Shown here one piece after another: positions 16,447-24,718 of a stretch of 46,419 bases of DNA (position 1 is its first letter; every line of letters begins with the position of its first letter). A model generated the notes under the pieces. It searched no databases and was not told where the DNA came from. It saw only the letters and a list, made by a program, of their open reading frames with translations. The stretch is taken from contig NZ_MTAV01000010.1 of the NCBI RefSeq assembly GCF_002154695.1, positions 1-46,419 on the forward strand. The letters are read 5' to 3'. The stretch comes from Nostoc sp. T09. GTDB lineage: Bacteria; Cyanobacteriota; Cyanobacteriia; Cyanobacteriales; Nostocaceae. A program made the translations under genes and the position numbers.

Positions 16447-18498
16447 CTAATTTAGTGCTTCTTGGTAAATGATTTCTTGAAAGTGAATCATATCTTTTTG
16501 CGGGTCGGCAAGGCTAACTTTCACTAATAACTGTTCACCTAAACTGACCGAACGGCGGAAAGACATTGGCAACTGCAAACCTAAATCTTCTAAGAGAATT
16601 AATGCCAAATTGCTGTCTTCCCGCAGCCACATTAAAACAGTTACCTGCCAAACTTGCTCAGGATAACGCCGCAAATACTCTAAAGCATAATATCTATTGG
16701 TTTGCCGTTCTACCATTGTCACTTCTTGGGTGATACTGGTGACGGTCATCATCACTTCTTTGAGTTGTTCTGCTGAGAAAGGCAGAACTTGACCACGCAA
16801 ATGGGCTTTGAGTTGAAAGTGGGTGAGTAAGTCGCTGTAGCGACGGATGGGGGAAGTTGCCTGAGTATAAGTATCCAAACCCAAGCCAGCGTGACGCACA
16901 GGGGTAATACTCATTTCGCTCTTAGGCATACAGCGACGCATCGCACAGGCGCGGACGAATCCTGCTGGTAGCTGAAGTAATTCTTCTTCTGGGGGTAATT
17001 CCGGCTGTGGCTGACCGCGAAAAGGTAGGGGAATTTTATGAGCTTGACCGTAGCGTGCTGCAACTTCGCCAGCCAAAATCATCATTTCTGCTACAAGTTG
17101 CCGTGATGAGGAGTCATCCAAAATATCAATGCTGATCTCGTCACCTTTGACTTTGATCATCGCCTCTGGCATATTGATGCTAATTGCACCTTGAGCGTAT
17201 CGCCAAGTTTTGCGTCGCTTTGCCCACATTGCGATCGCAGCAATTTCTGGTTCTGCTTGTACTCCTAACTCCAGCATCTCATCTACATCTTCGTAGGTGA
17301 GGCGATAAGTTGGCTTAATAAAGCTGGGATGAATACTATAATCTTCTACCTGCCCAGTTGTATCTAAAACAATCCCAAAGCTGAGGGCACAACAAACCCG
17401 TCCCTGTACCAGACTCATTGGCCCGGTTGCTAAGACCTCAGGGAACATGGGAACCATGCCTGTAGGCAAATAAACTGTACTACCCCGTTTCCTCGCTTCT
17501 AGGTCTAAGTCATCTTCTGGTACTAACAACCGGGTAGGGTCAGCAATATGCACCCAGAGGCGTTCCCGTCCATCTGGGAGTAATTCCCAACTCAGACCAT
17601 CGTCGATTTCTGTGGTACTTTCATCATCAATCGTGTACACCTTTAAGTGAGTCAGATCTAGACGGTCTGTATCTAGGTCAGACGGTGGGGAATCCAAACG
17701 CTGTTGCGCCACTTCTAATACCTTGCTAGGAAATTGAACCGGAATTGACGAACGACGCAAAAACAAATTTTCATTGGGACTCCACCACCCCAAGTCAACT
17801 AATAGTTGAAATGCTCCTTGGGGCGTTGCGGGGCGTCCCAGCATGGTCATCGTTTCCAATACTGGGCCTGGGGGAGGGTAAGCCCGAGGCAAAGAGTCAT
17901 AATTTACCCCCATACGCACTACATCTGCTACTAAAGCTGCGTATTTTTCTATTGCTTCTAAGCGCTGGCGATCGTGCCGTTGCCATTCTACGGCTTCACC
18001 TGTTAAAGCCTGTTCTACACGAGCTAAAAATTCCTGCTGTCCTTTAGCTTTTTGGGCTTCTACTTCTAACTGGTGTTTACGTTCTGCTACCTGAGTTGTC
18101 GTTCTCGGCTCATAAGTGTCTCCTTTTTGCTTGAAATAGAGTTTGTCGTCTGATAACAAGCAATAGGCGGCGTAACAATGAGGCCCATCTGATTGGGAAA
18201 ACAATAGATTAGCCATTGCGGGTGGGGTGACTGTTTCTCCATCCTCAACCAACAATTCCCAGGCTACTTCCAAGCTAGATGGATCTAAATACGGCTTTAC
18301 CTGCTCTAGAAAGCTGGCAATATCAGCGGGCTTGTAGCTTTGCCCGTTAACTGTATAAGTAATTTGTCTAGGCGCGAGGCTGTGGGATTGACCGCGTTCA
18401 TCCACCACAAACCAGCGGGTTTTGCCATCTGGGCGATCTACTACTCCCAGACGGCGATCGCCTTGAACCCTAAATTCAACTAGCGTCCCCTTCTCCAC
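16447..18498 (-). CDS. Ribonuclease II/R family 3'-5' exoribonuclease
   Basis: A 683-residue RNB-family exoribonuclease that degrades RNA from the 3' end. The catalytic acidic cluster is TIDDESTTEIDDG (Asp291, Asp292, Asp299, Asp300), and the family signature TSPIRRYSDLLTHFQLK starts at residue 548. N-terminal cold-shock-like segments (about 5-55) and a C-terminal S1-like part (about 605-680) bracket the RNB core. Length is between E. coli RNase II (644) and RNase R (813), as is usual in cyanobacteria. The gene lies 219 bases downstream of rpsR, a hairpin in the gap, the order rpmG-rpsR-rnb being common in cyanobacteria. Confidence 0.9.
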   Translation of the reverse strand: MEKGTLVEFRVQGDRRLGVVDRPDGKTRWFVVDERGQSHSLAPRQITYTVNGQSYKPADIASFLEQVKPYLDPSSLEVAWELLVEDGETVTPPAMANLLFSQSDGPHCYAAYCLLSDDKLYFKQKGDTYEPRTTTQVAERKHQLEVEAQKAKGQQEFLARVEQALTGEAVEWQRHDRQRLEAIEKYAALVADVVRMGVNYDSLPRAYPPPGPVLETMTMLGRPATPQGAFQLLVDLGWWSPNENLFLRRSSIPVQFPSKVLEVAQQRLDSPPSDLDTDRLDLTHLKVYTIDDESTTEIDDGLSWELLPDGRERLWVHIADPTRLLVPEDDLDLEARKRGSTVYLPTGMVPMFPEVLATGPMSLVQGRVCCALSFGIVLDTTGQVEDYSIHPSFIKPTYRLTYEDVDEMLELGVQAEPEIAAIAMWAKRRKTWRYAQGAISINMPEAMIKVKGDEISIDILDDSSSRQLVAEMMILAGEVAARYGQAHKIPLPFRGQPQPELPPEEELLQLPAGFVRACAMRRCMPKSEMSITPVRHAGLGLDTYTQATSPIRRYSDLLTHFQLKAHLRGQVLPFSAEQLKEVMMTVTSITQEVTMVERQTNRYYALEYLRRYPEQVWQVTVLMWLREDSNLALILLEDLGLQLPMSFRRSVSLGEQLLVKVSLADPQKDMIHFQEIIYQEALN

Positions 18499-18534
18499 AA
18501 CTCTCGCAATTAATTTGGTTAACTAATAAATTTT

Positions 18535-18573
18535 AGATTTTGGATTGAATATTGACTACTGAATCCAAAATCT
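18535..18573. repeat. Hairpin repeat between rpsR and the exoribonuclease gene
   Basis: AGATTTTGGATT and AATCCAAAATCT form a perfect 12-pair stem around a 15-base loop. Partial copies of ATTTTAGATT occur nearby. It may attenuate or process the transcript between the ribosomal genes and the RNase gene; no T-run of terminator quality follows. Confidence 0.55.
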
Positions 18574-18717
18574 CATGATTTTTTATATGCAGAAGATGAT
18601 TCTACACTGACTTAATGAGATTTTAGATTGTGGACTCAGAAAATTTGCAGCTACACATATCATCAATGTAGCTGCCTGAGATAATCCATAACCTAAAATT
18701 CTCGCTTTCAACTCGAA

Positions 18718-18933
18718 CTAACCTTCTGCGTTGATGAACGGCAACAAGGCCACAATTCGAGCACGTTTAATTGCTAATGTCAAGTCTCTCTGTTGCTGAG
18801 ATGTCAGCCCAGTAATCCGACGCGGCAGTATCTTACCCCGCTCGGTGACAAACTTCCGCAACAAATCAACATCTTTATAATCGATTGGTTCTCCCGGCTT
18901 AATCGGAGATAGACGACGACGATAGTAGCTCAT
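18718..18933 (-). CDS. rpsR: 30S ribosomal protein S18
   Basis: A 71-residue protein with the S18 hallmarks: [29 protein letters not shown] split by a strongly basic helix and the tail [15 protein letters not shown]. Length matches cyanobacterial S18. It binds 16S rRNA on the platform of the small subunit. It starts two bases after the rpmG stop, so the two are translated from one mRNA. Confidence 0.97.
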   Translation of the reverse strand: MSYYRRRLSPIKPGEPIDYKDVDLLRKFVTERGKILPRRITGLTSQQQRDLTLAIKRARIVALLPFINAEG

Positions 18934-18935
18934 CT

Positions 18936-19130
18936 TTACTTAATTTCCTTGTGGACTGTGTGTGTATTGCAATGGGAGCAGAACTTTTTCAGTTCTAATC
19001 GGTTGGTGGTGTTGCGCCGATTCTTCGTAGTGGTATACCGGGAAACACCAGGAGAGCGCTTGTTAGCGTTAGTGCGACATTCGGTACATTCTAGTGTCAC
19101 TATTATGCGGACACCTTTACTCTTAGCCAT
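18936..19130 (-). CDS. rpmG: 50S ribosomal protein L33
   Basis: A 64-residue L33 with two Cys pairs, LECTECR near the N terminus and FCSHCNTHT near the C terminus, a zinc-ribbon form of the protein, and the typical [20 protein letters not shown] core. It is a small component of the large ribosomal subunit near the E site. rpsR follows directly; the RDD gene lies 43 bases upstream on the same strand. Confidence 0.97.
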   Translation of the reverse strand: MAKSKGVRIIVTLECTECRTNANKRSPGVSRYTTTKNRRNTTNRLELKKFCSHCNTHTVHKEIK

Positions 19131-19173
19131 AATCTTACAAACCGTAAAGCCCGGAGAGAATTAACACAAATGA

Positions 19174-19731
19174 CTATCTTCTCACATTTCGTCGCATATT
19201 TCCAACTAATCGCTTGACTTTTATGTCGAGCGAATAACCACGACGCGACGAAACTATGATAGTTCCTGCATAGCGGTCATGCAATGCCTGACGCATCTGG
19301 GTATCATAAAAGGCTGTACCACAGTCAATCGCCAGGGGAAGTACTAGCAGTATAGCAGTGGGATTGGCAATAATATTGCCTAAAGCAATGGAGATGAAAA
19401 GCGCACCTAAACCAATTATTGCTTCTCGCTTGAGTAGTGCCAGCAACTGTGGAATTCTACCCACTACTTGCCCAGCTTCCACTTCCAGTACCTTGAGATC
19501 AAATGCCCAACGCCCTAAACTTTGCCCCTGATTGTTATACACTACTAGCACTCGTAAAACTAGCCAAGCTGTAACAAACACTAGAATTTGTACAACTTGA
19601 ATACCCGATCTGTTGCTTCCCAATAGAGAACTAATTAACCAAACACCAAGAAAATCTAGCCCCAACGCCATACCGCGTCGTCCAATTTCAGCCTTGGGAT
19701 AGTGTTTTTGGGGTATTCGTTCAATAGTCAT
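19174..19731 (-). CDS. RDD-family membrane protein
   Basis: A 185-residue membrane protein of the RDD family. The segment RRGMALGLDFLGVWLISSLLG carries the conserved first-helix Asp, although the name-giving Arg-Asp-Asp is changed to a GLDF form. Three hydrophobic stretches are visible at about residues 28-45, 45-62 and 108-135, and the QSLGRWAFDLKV segment between them is typical. The C terminus (SSRRGYSLDIKVKRLVGNMRRN) is basic and cytoplasmic. Some RDD proteins are ion antiporters but most are uncharacterised. It lies directly upstream of rpmG and may be the first gene of that transcript. Confidence 0.75.
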   Translation of the reverse strand: MTIERIPQKHYPKAEIGRRGMALGLDFLGVWLISSLLGSNRSGIQVVQILVFVTAWLVLRVLVVYNNQGQSLGRWAFDLKVLEVEAGQVVGRIPQLLALLKREAIIGLGALFISIALGNIIANPTAILLVLPLAIDCGTAFYDTQMRQALHDRYAGTIIVSSRRGYSLDIKVKRLVGNMRRNVRR

Positions 19732-20369
19732 ACAAAAATAAGCATTTATCTAGGGATTAAAGTTTGGTATTGCTTTTTCCTCTAACCCAATCTTAGGCTA
19801 ATAAATAATCGGTATGGTCAACGTTCAGTTTTTTTAGCTACTGAGTAGTAAGTGTGCGCCTCGTTTACCTTTATGTAGATCCTTTTCCCACTCAAATTTT
19901 CATATTGATGTGGAACCAGGAGAAATATTTTGGTTTTCATCATAAGTATATTTTTAATAATTGGTATTAAAAAATACTATGTTTTCTAGCGTAGCTACCT
20001 TTTGTTAGAAGTTGCTCTGCGTCTTCCGTATATCTACGGTTTCTGAATTGCAGTACGCTGAACGCTAACCCTAAAGCAGCGCTGAACTTACTACACTCAA
20101 TGCCTTAGAGCAGATGAGGTACAAGATGTTTGTGAAATGGTATAACTAACCCAGTATTTGGGAAATTTAATCCTAAGCCCATAGTCCACCATTCACTCTC
20201 AGCCTGAGGATAATATTTTTGGGGTACTCCTTCAATATATCAAGATTAATTAAGTATTTTTATTTAGGTATACGGAATAAAATATTGCAACTATATTTAA
20301 TATTGAAGTGAGCGGTTAGCTCCTGGCGGGGTGTTCAAAAAACGAAAAAAACTAACTAAGTTGAACAGC
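19732..20369. other. Long intergenic region with no recognisable gene
   Basis: About 640 bases without a credible coding frame. The stretch around 19985-20080 is more GC-rich and looks like dispersed-repeat debris. An AT-rich part at 20220-20310 may hold the promoter for the small genes that follow. Confidence 0.45.
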
Positions 20370-20498
20370 ATGACTGAGGAAAATCAACCACAAAGACCAA
20401 AATTACAAATGAGATCAGGTCAGCTAATACAGAATCGGCCTGTGAAATACTTGCTAAAAGACAAAGAAAGTGGTTGGTTAAAAACATCACTACTGTAA
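20370..20498 (+). CDS. Hypothetical 42-residue basic protein
   Basis: A plus-strand frame encodes MTEENQPQRPKLQMRSGQLI and ends DKESGWLKTSLL. It is hydrophilic and basic with no membrane segment. Composition looks coding rather than random and it lies 29 bases before the next small gene on the same strand, but there is no clear ribosome site and I recognise no family. It could be a real small protein or a chance frame. Confidence 0.4.
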   Translation: MTEENQPQRPKLQMRSGQLIQNRPVKYLLKDKESGWLKTSLL

Positions 20499-20527
20499 AT
20501 TATTTGTATTTTAGAGGATTGCCGAAA

Positions 20528-20773
20528 ATGAAATTCATCCACACAAAAGCTGCACAAATCCCGGTTAGCACAATCATTCCCATGCTAAGTGCCATTAATG
20601 ACCGTAATTACCAGCGGTTTAGAGAACTGCAAACAGTCCTGATCGCCCAGCATGGGGTGGAAGTATGGCAGGATGTTTTTAATTTTCGTGTCTTACCAGC
20701 GCTAGATCAGCAATCTAATAGATGGTTGCTGCAAGCTTGCTGCACTAAGGAAATAGCTAGTGCGACAATGTAA
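20528..20773 (+). CDS. Hypothetical 81-residue protein
   Basis: A small soluble protein of 81 residues starting MKFIHTKAAQIPVSTIIPML and with a helical middle (NDRNYQRFRELQTVLIAQHG). AGAGGA at about 20511-20516 precedes this ATG at a suitable distance, so I prefer it to an in-frame ATG at 20474 with no such site. No signal peptide, membrane helix, leader GG motif or catalytic motif is visible. It ends 77 bases before the stop of the convergent ABC transporter gene. Its closeness to the RiPP cluster may be coincidence; it is not a double-glycine precursor. Confidence 0.6.
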   Translation: MKFIHTKAAQIPVSTIIPMLSAINDRNYQRFRELQTVLIAQHGVEVWQDVFNFRVLPALDQQSNRWLLQACCTKEIASATM

Positions 20774-20850
20774 AGAATAGGGTTAACTTATTAACTCAAG
20801 TTGCTAGTTATATATTCAGGTGATCGCCAAGCTCAGTTTTCGACTTACAC

Positions 20851-23001
20851 TCAAGGAGAGATAAAATACCAATGATCTCCTGGTGATGCTTGTAGTTCTT
20901 CTAAAGAGCCATGATATCTAAGTTGCCCATCTTCAATTAGGACAACCCAGTTAGCTTGACTGATGACTCTAGGACGATGACTAATTAATAAAGTTGTTTT
21001 ACCTTGTCGCTTACTTAATAATTGTTCCAGAACTTGCTTTTCGCTTAACTGATCAAGGGCGCCTGTAGACTCATCTAGGATCAACACTGGCGGATCATTA
21101 ACAATTGCTCTGGCGATCGCTAACCGCTGTAACTGTCCGCCTGAAAGATTGGCTCCAAACTCTCCTAAAATTGTTTGATACTTATCAGGTAATTGACTAA
21201 TAAAATTATCGGCTTCGGTTAAAGAGCAAGCATGAACAATTTCCTCAAACGCGGCATAGGGATGCGCTAATCGAAAGTTCTCGATGATTGAAAGACTCCA
21301 AAAGTGAGGGGCTTGTGGAACTAAAACAACTTGTTGCCGCAAGGTGTCAAGTGGTAAATCTTGTAGATTATATCCTCCTATGCGAATATTTCCTGATTGA
21401 AGAGGGTATAGTCCAGCAAGAAGTTTAGTAAGTGTACTTTTGCCACATCCCGATTTCCCAATAAGGGCAACCACTTGCTTACCTGGAATTGTGACGGAGA
21501 AATTATCCAAAAGCTTTACTCTTCCAGCATATTGAAAGTTAACCTCAGTACAGACGATATCAGCATTGTCAGAGATTTTGATGATTGGCTTTTGAGGAGC
21601 GCTAATGTTTTCTGGTGTTAAATCTAAAACTTCATTAATGCGTTGTGTTGTAGCTTTAACCCGGATAAATTCGTTGATTAATCGAACGTAAGTATCAATG
21701 AACATGAGTAGGTTGCCGCTCATGGCATTAAAGGCAATTAATTGACCTACCGTGAGTTTTTGTTGAATTACAAGGCTACTGCCGAACCATAGTAAGATAA
21801 TCCCCCCTAAACTAGCAACGAAATTAGCAAACACATCGTTGATAATGCCAATCTGTACAGTACGCAGAGTCAGTTTAGCCAGACGACCAAAGCGATTTTG
21901 AAATTCTTCCCAAACTTGTGGAGTAGCAGTGATAGTTTTGATAGTCTGAGCGCCTTTGAAAGTTTCAACTAAGCCTGCTTGATTTTCGGCAGAAAGTACA
22001 AGCGTTTGACGAGTTAATTGATGTAATTGAGGTTGAAACACGATCGCCGATAGCGTCATACAAACCCCAATAATCAACGTAGCGATCGCCAATTGCCAGC
22101 TATAGAAAAAAATCAGAACTAACGCGATCAAAGCAACAAAGAATTTACTCGGTAGATCAACAACAACTTGAGCAACTAACCAATTAATATCTTGAATGTC
22201 GCGCAGGCGGCTAATAACTTCACCGCTGCGGCGTGACTCGTAGTAAGACAGTGGTAGATGAATGAGATGACGGACAAAATCTAGAACAAGCCCTAACTCT
22301 AGCCGTTGGGCAAAATAAGCAACAAGACTAGACTGAACCAATGATAAACCACTACTCATCCCAATGAACAAACCTGTAGCGATCGCTAGCCGGGTTAAAA
22401 GGGTAAAATCACCGCGCACCAACACATCATCTGTAAGAATTTGTAGGAGAAACGGCATGATAATGCCAAGTAACCCCAGTACCAGATTGATAATGAGAAC
22501 TTGCACCAAGATTGAGCGGTAAAACCATGCTCGCTTAAAGATGCGTCCTACCCCGCCAATCTTTTCTCGGTCGTCTGCTTGACTAAAGAAGCGATCAAGA
22601 TCAGGCTCTAGCAGCAGCATCACCCAATTTGTCCAACCTTTCAGCAGTTCTGACTTTGGCAGGTAGTAGACTCCCACTGCCGGGTTTGCCAATACATACT
22701 TGTTTCCTTTCTTGCCGTAAAGCACGGTGAAGTGGGCACCTTTCCAATGTAAGATTGCTGGCAAAGGAACGCTATCCAGTTGCTCCAGTAAATCGGCAGA
22801 AGCTTTGATGGCACGAGCATTAAACCCTAAACTTTCGGCTCCTCGACGAATCCCTAACAAAGTACTGCCACGTCTATTAGTTCCAATCGCTTCTCGAATA
22901 CGGCTGATTGTGAAATCGCGTCCGTAATGTTTGGCGATGGAGGCTAAGCAAGCTGCACCACAGTCTTCTTCACTTTGTTGGAGAACGCACGAATACTTCA
23001 T
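20851..23001 (-). CDS. Peptidase-containing ABC exporter (C39 peptidase, membrane domain, ATPase)
   Basis: A 716-residue exporter that cuts leader peptides after a double glycine and pumps the product out. Residues 1-135 are a C39 peptidase with Gln8, Cys14 (SEEDCGAACLA) and His90 (HWKGAHFTVLYG); the third catalytic position, usually Asp in DPA, is Asn106 (ANPAVG). Residues about 160-440 form six membrane helices. The C-terminal ATPase has Walker A IGKSGCGKST (near residue 510), signature LSGGQLQR and Walker B VLILDEST followed by the H-loop SHR. It follows the GNAT gene by 29 bases. The precursor with a matching GG leader and a HlyD adaptor are encoded divergently nearby, giving a complete export system apart from an outer-membrane channel. 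Confidence 0.93.
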   Translation of the reverse strand: MKYSCVLQQSEEDCGAACLASIAKHYGRDFTISRIREAIGTNRRGSTLLGIRRGAESLGFNARAIKASADLLEQLDSVPLPAILHWKGAHFTVLYGKKGNKYVLANPAVGVYYLPKSELLKGWTNWVMLLLEPDLDRFFSQADDREKIGGVGRIFKRAWFYRSILVQVLIINLVLGLLGIIMPFLLQILTDDVLVRGDFTLLTRLAIATGLFIGMSSGLSLVQSSLVAYFAQRLELGLVLDFVRHLIHLPLSYYESRRSGEVISRLRDIQDINWLVAQVVVDLPSKFFVALIALVLIFFYSWQLAIATLIIGVCMTLSAIVFQPQLHQLTRQTLVLSAENQAGLVETFKGAQTIKTITATPQVWEEFQNRFGRLAKLTLRTVQIGIINDVFANFVASLGGIILLWFGSSLVIQQKLTVGQLIAFNAMSGNLLMFIDTYVRLINEFIRVKATTQRINEVLDLTPENISAPQKPIIKISDNADIVCTEVNFQYAGRVKLLDNFSVTIPGKQVVALIGKSGCGKSTLTKLLAGLYPLQSGNIRIGGYNLQDLPLDTLRQQVVLVPQAPHFWSLSIIENFRLAHPYAAFEEIVHACSLTEADNFISQLPDKYQTILGEFGANLSGGQLQRLAIARAIVNDPPVLILDESTGALDQLSEKQVLEQLLSKRQGKTTLLISHRPRVISQANWVVLIEDGQLRYHGSLEELQASPGDHWYFISP

Positions 23002-23030
23002 ATTTTCTGGATGATTGTTGAGCTACTATG

Positions 23031-23918
23031 TCATGCTTGCAAAACTTTGTAGGTCTGCATTGACTGGCGAATCGAGACAAGATAAGGTGCTAGCCGCCGC
23101 TGCACAAACTTGATCATCGGCTCATTGTTCATATCCACTGTAAAAACAGCTTGATGCAACTTTCGATGCTGAACATGGATATTGATGGCAGTTGCTAGTA
23201 AAGGGATTGCTCGTCCAACACTTTGCAGTTCTTTTTTTACAAACAAGCTGGTGTAGCGAATGGTATCCGGGGCAATGCAATGGGTTATCATCCAGCCAAC
23301 CACCTGATTCTGATAGCGCAAACCGAGACTGTTGAGGGGTTCAAGAATCGCTTCTTCTTTGAAGGGAGAAAGAATATCAGGATACCAGCCAGATTCGGCT
23401 TGCTGCGTCAGGATGTCTTGCCGTTCCTGCAATGTCAATTCAACCCAAGGGAACATTGTGTAGTTAGAATCTGCGATCGCATCTAGTTTAAGCCAACTTG
23501 CTTTCTCAATTGCATCTGGTGTACCTGTACAAATCAGCATTCGCGGTTGGGGAGAATGCCACTCCTGCTGATGCAAAATCTTCTCTAGAGCTGACGTTGT
23601 GGAATTAGGAATATAAACAAGATGCATTTTTGAGCAATTGTGTTGCCTTAGATATCGTTCCATCTCAGTCAATAAAGCTTTCCCTAGTCCTTGTCCACGA
23701 TGCTCAGGCACAACGAACACAGACAATATCTCTGCTATTGACTCATGCTGCAAAAATTCAGCAAGGATGAGTCCAACAGGAGTTTGTTCAAAATGAACGC
23801 CTATAGCGACGAGGGAGTGATCTTGCTTGATGGTTCTAAGGCGAGGACGAAAGGTAGGATAAGTCAAGCGATCGTATTGAAAAGTATTTGTTCCATCAAG
23901 TACAACAAATTCGTACAT
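23031..23918 (-). CDS. Tandem GNAT-family N-acyltransferase of the RiPP cluster
   Basis: A 295-residue GNAT protein. The first domain (about 1-130) has the full acyl-CoA pyrophosphate loop VFVVPEHRGQGLGKALL (68-83). The second half (about 150-290) looks like a degenerate second GNAT domain without the RxxGxG loop, a common layout in which one half binds substrate. AGGA lies four bases before the ATG. It is the first gene of a two-gene unit with the ABC exporter, divergent from the precursor. In RiPP pathways GNATs acetylate the peptide N terminus (MdnD in microviridins) or acylate Lys or Orn side chains (selidamides). Here the core begins with Lys right after GG, an attractive target. Self-protection by acetylation is an alternative. 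Confidence 0.82.
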   Translation of the reverse strand: MYEFVVLDGTNTFQYDRLTYPTFRPRLRTIKQDHSLVAIGVHFEQTPVGLILAEFLQHESIAEILSVFVVPEHRGQGLGKALLTEMERYLRQHNCSKMHLVYIPNSTTSALEKILHQQEWHSPQPRMLICTGTPDAIEKASWLKLDAIADSNYTMFPWVELTLQERQDILTQQAESGWYPDILSPFKEEAILEPLNSLGLRYQNQVVGWMITHCIAPDTIRYTSLFVKKELQSVGRAIPLLATAINIHVQHRKLHQAVFTVDMNNEPMIKFVQRRLAPYLVSIRQSMQTYKVLQA

Positions 23919-24261
23919 AATTCCTAATATATGTGCGTGGCAATCGACAATTCAATAACTTTTTGATTTGAGAGTTAAAAATGTTATTTCTACTGAAATG
24001 AACTAGACTAAATCAGGTTTTCCTCAACTAGCTTATAAAATTAAATTATATTTATATATATAAATGAGCCATTTTCTAAAATAAGCTAAAGTTCCAATAT
24101 TTCATAGAGGTAAGACTACTGTTATATTTCAGAAGAAGCCAGAAGCAATTAGTAAAAATACTATATCTTATAAAAAAATCACAAAAAAACTTAAATTTCT
24201 GCTTAAATATAAATTTTTATTCTATATTGAGTAAAATTTGGCTTGTTATGATCTTTTGATC
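23919..24261. other. AT-rich divergent promoter region of the RiPP cluster
   Basis: Very AT-rich sequence between the GNAT gene and the precursor operon. I see no further double-glycine precursor in either strand. It should contain the minus-strand promoter for GNAT and exporter, which I cannot place. Confidence 0.5.
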
Positions 24262-24290
24262 TTGACCATCGAATTTCCTTCGAGTAGATT
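24262..24290 (+). promoter_or_regulatory. Candidate promoter of the precursor operon with an operator-like inverted repeat
   Basis: TTGACC (24262-24267) and TAGATT (24285-24290) are separated by exactly 17 bases and resemble -35 and -10 boxes. Between them lies TCGAA-TTTCC-TTCGA (24269-24283), a perfect inverted repeat that a repressor could use. The position, 110 bases before the precursor start, fits a long leader RNA. Confidence 0.45.
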
Positions 24291-24326
24291 GGCAAAAGAT
24301 AGAAAATGCAACTTGCTAACAAGCTA

Positions 24327-24354
24327 TTAAATAATGCTCTTAGGCATTATTTAA
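24327..24354 (+). promoter_or_regulatory. Hairpin in the 5' leader of the precursor mRNA
   Basis: TTAAATAATGC pairs perfectly with GCATTATTTAA around the loop TCTTAG. It lies between the candidate promoter and the precursor ribosome site and may stabilise or attenuate the message. It also falls inside the in-frame extension from 24306, which argues against that upstream start. Confidence 0.5.
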
Positions 24355-24401
24355 AAAGTGTTTTATATCTAGTTTTATCTACTTCAATAAAGGAACTATC
24401 C

Positions 24402-24587
24402 ATGCAGAACAACAAAAATTTACAACCCATCAATAAAATTTCTCTAACTCAGTATGAGGAATTATCCGAACTCGAACTGGAAACAGTATCCGGTGGAAAG
24501 GGTAGCAGTAACAGCAATAGGAGCCGTGAGGAAAGTAACCCTCGCCGTAGTGGCGCTGGCGCTTTCGTAATGGGAATTCGCGGTTAG
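24402..24587 (+). CDS. RiPP precursor peptide with double-glycine leader
   Basis: A 61-residue precursor. The start at 24402 has AAAGGA nine bases upstream; an earlier in-frame ATG at 24306 would add 32 residues and lies over a hairpin, so I reject it. The leader (residues 1-32) ends LSELELETVSGG, a perfect match to the classic LSxxELxxIxGG bacteriocin leader recognised by C39 peptidases. Cutting after GG gives a 29-residue core beginning KGSSNSNRSREESNPRRSG and ending AGAFVMGIRG. The core has no Cys and no Trp or Tyr, one Phe, five Arg, six Ser and five Gly. So thioether, lanthionine or disulfide chemistry is excluded. It is followed by a hairpin and then the radical SAM gene. Confidence 0.88.
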   Translation: MQNNKNLQPINKISLTQYEELSELELETVSGGKGSSNSNRSREESNPRRSGAGAFVMGIRG

Positions 24588-24629
24588 GTCGGCAAAAACT
24601 TTTCATAATTGAATACTTGAACTAAAGTC

Positions 24630-24670
24630 AGGAAGTGGTAAGACGATTTTTCATCCTATTACCACTTCCT
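24630..24670 (+). terminator. Hairpin between precursor and radical SAM genes
   Basis: AGGAAGTGGTAA and TTACCACTTCCT form a perfect 12-pair stem, followed by ACTCTTTAAA. The T-run is poor, so it is probably a partial terminator or mRNA end-protector that lets the precursor be made in excess over its enzymes, as is usual in RiPP operons. Confidence 0.65.
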
Positions 24671-24718
24671 ACTCTTTAAAGCTTCTAGGTTCAAAATAGT
24701 ACTTAAATTTTTTACATT

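Noticed and set aside
24306-24401. Upstream in-frame extension of the RiPP precursor by 32 residues
   Set aside because: It runs through a perfect hairpin, has no ribosome site, and its sequence does not look like a leader; AAAGGA precedes the ATG at 24402.
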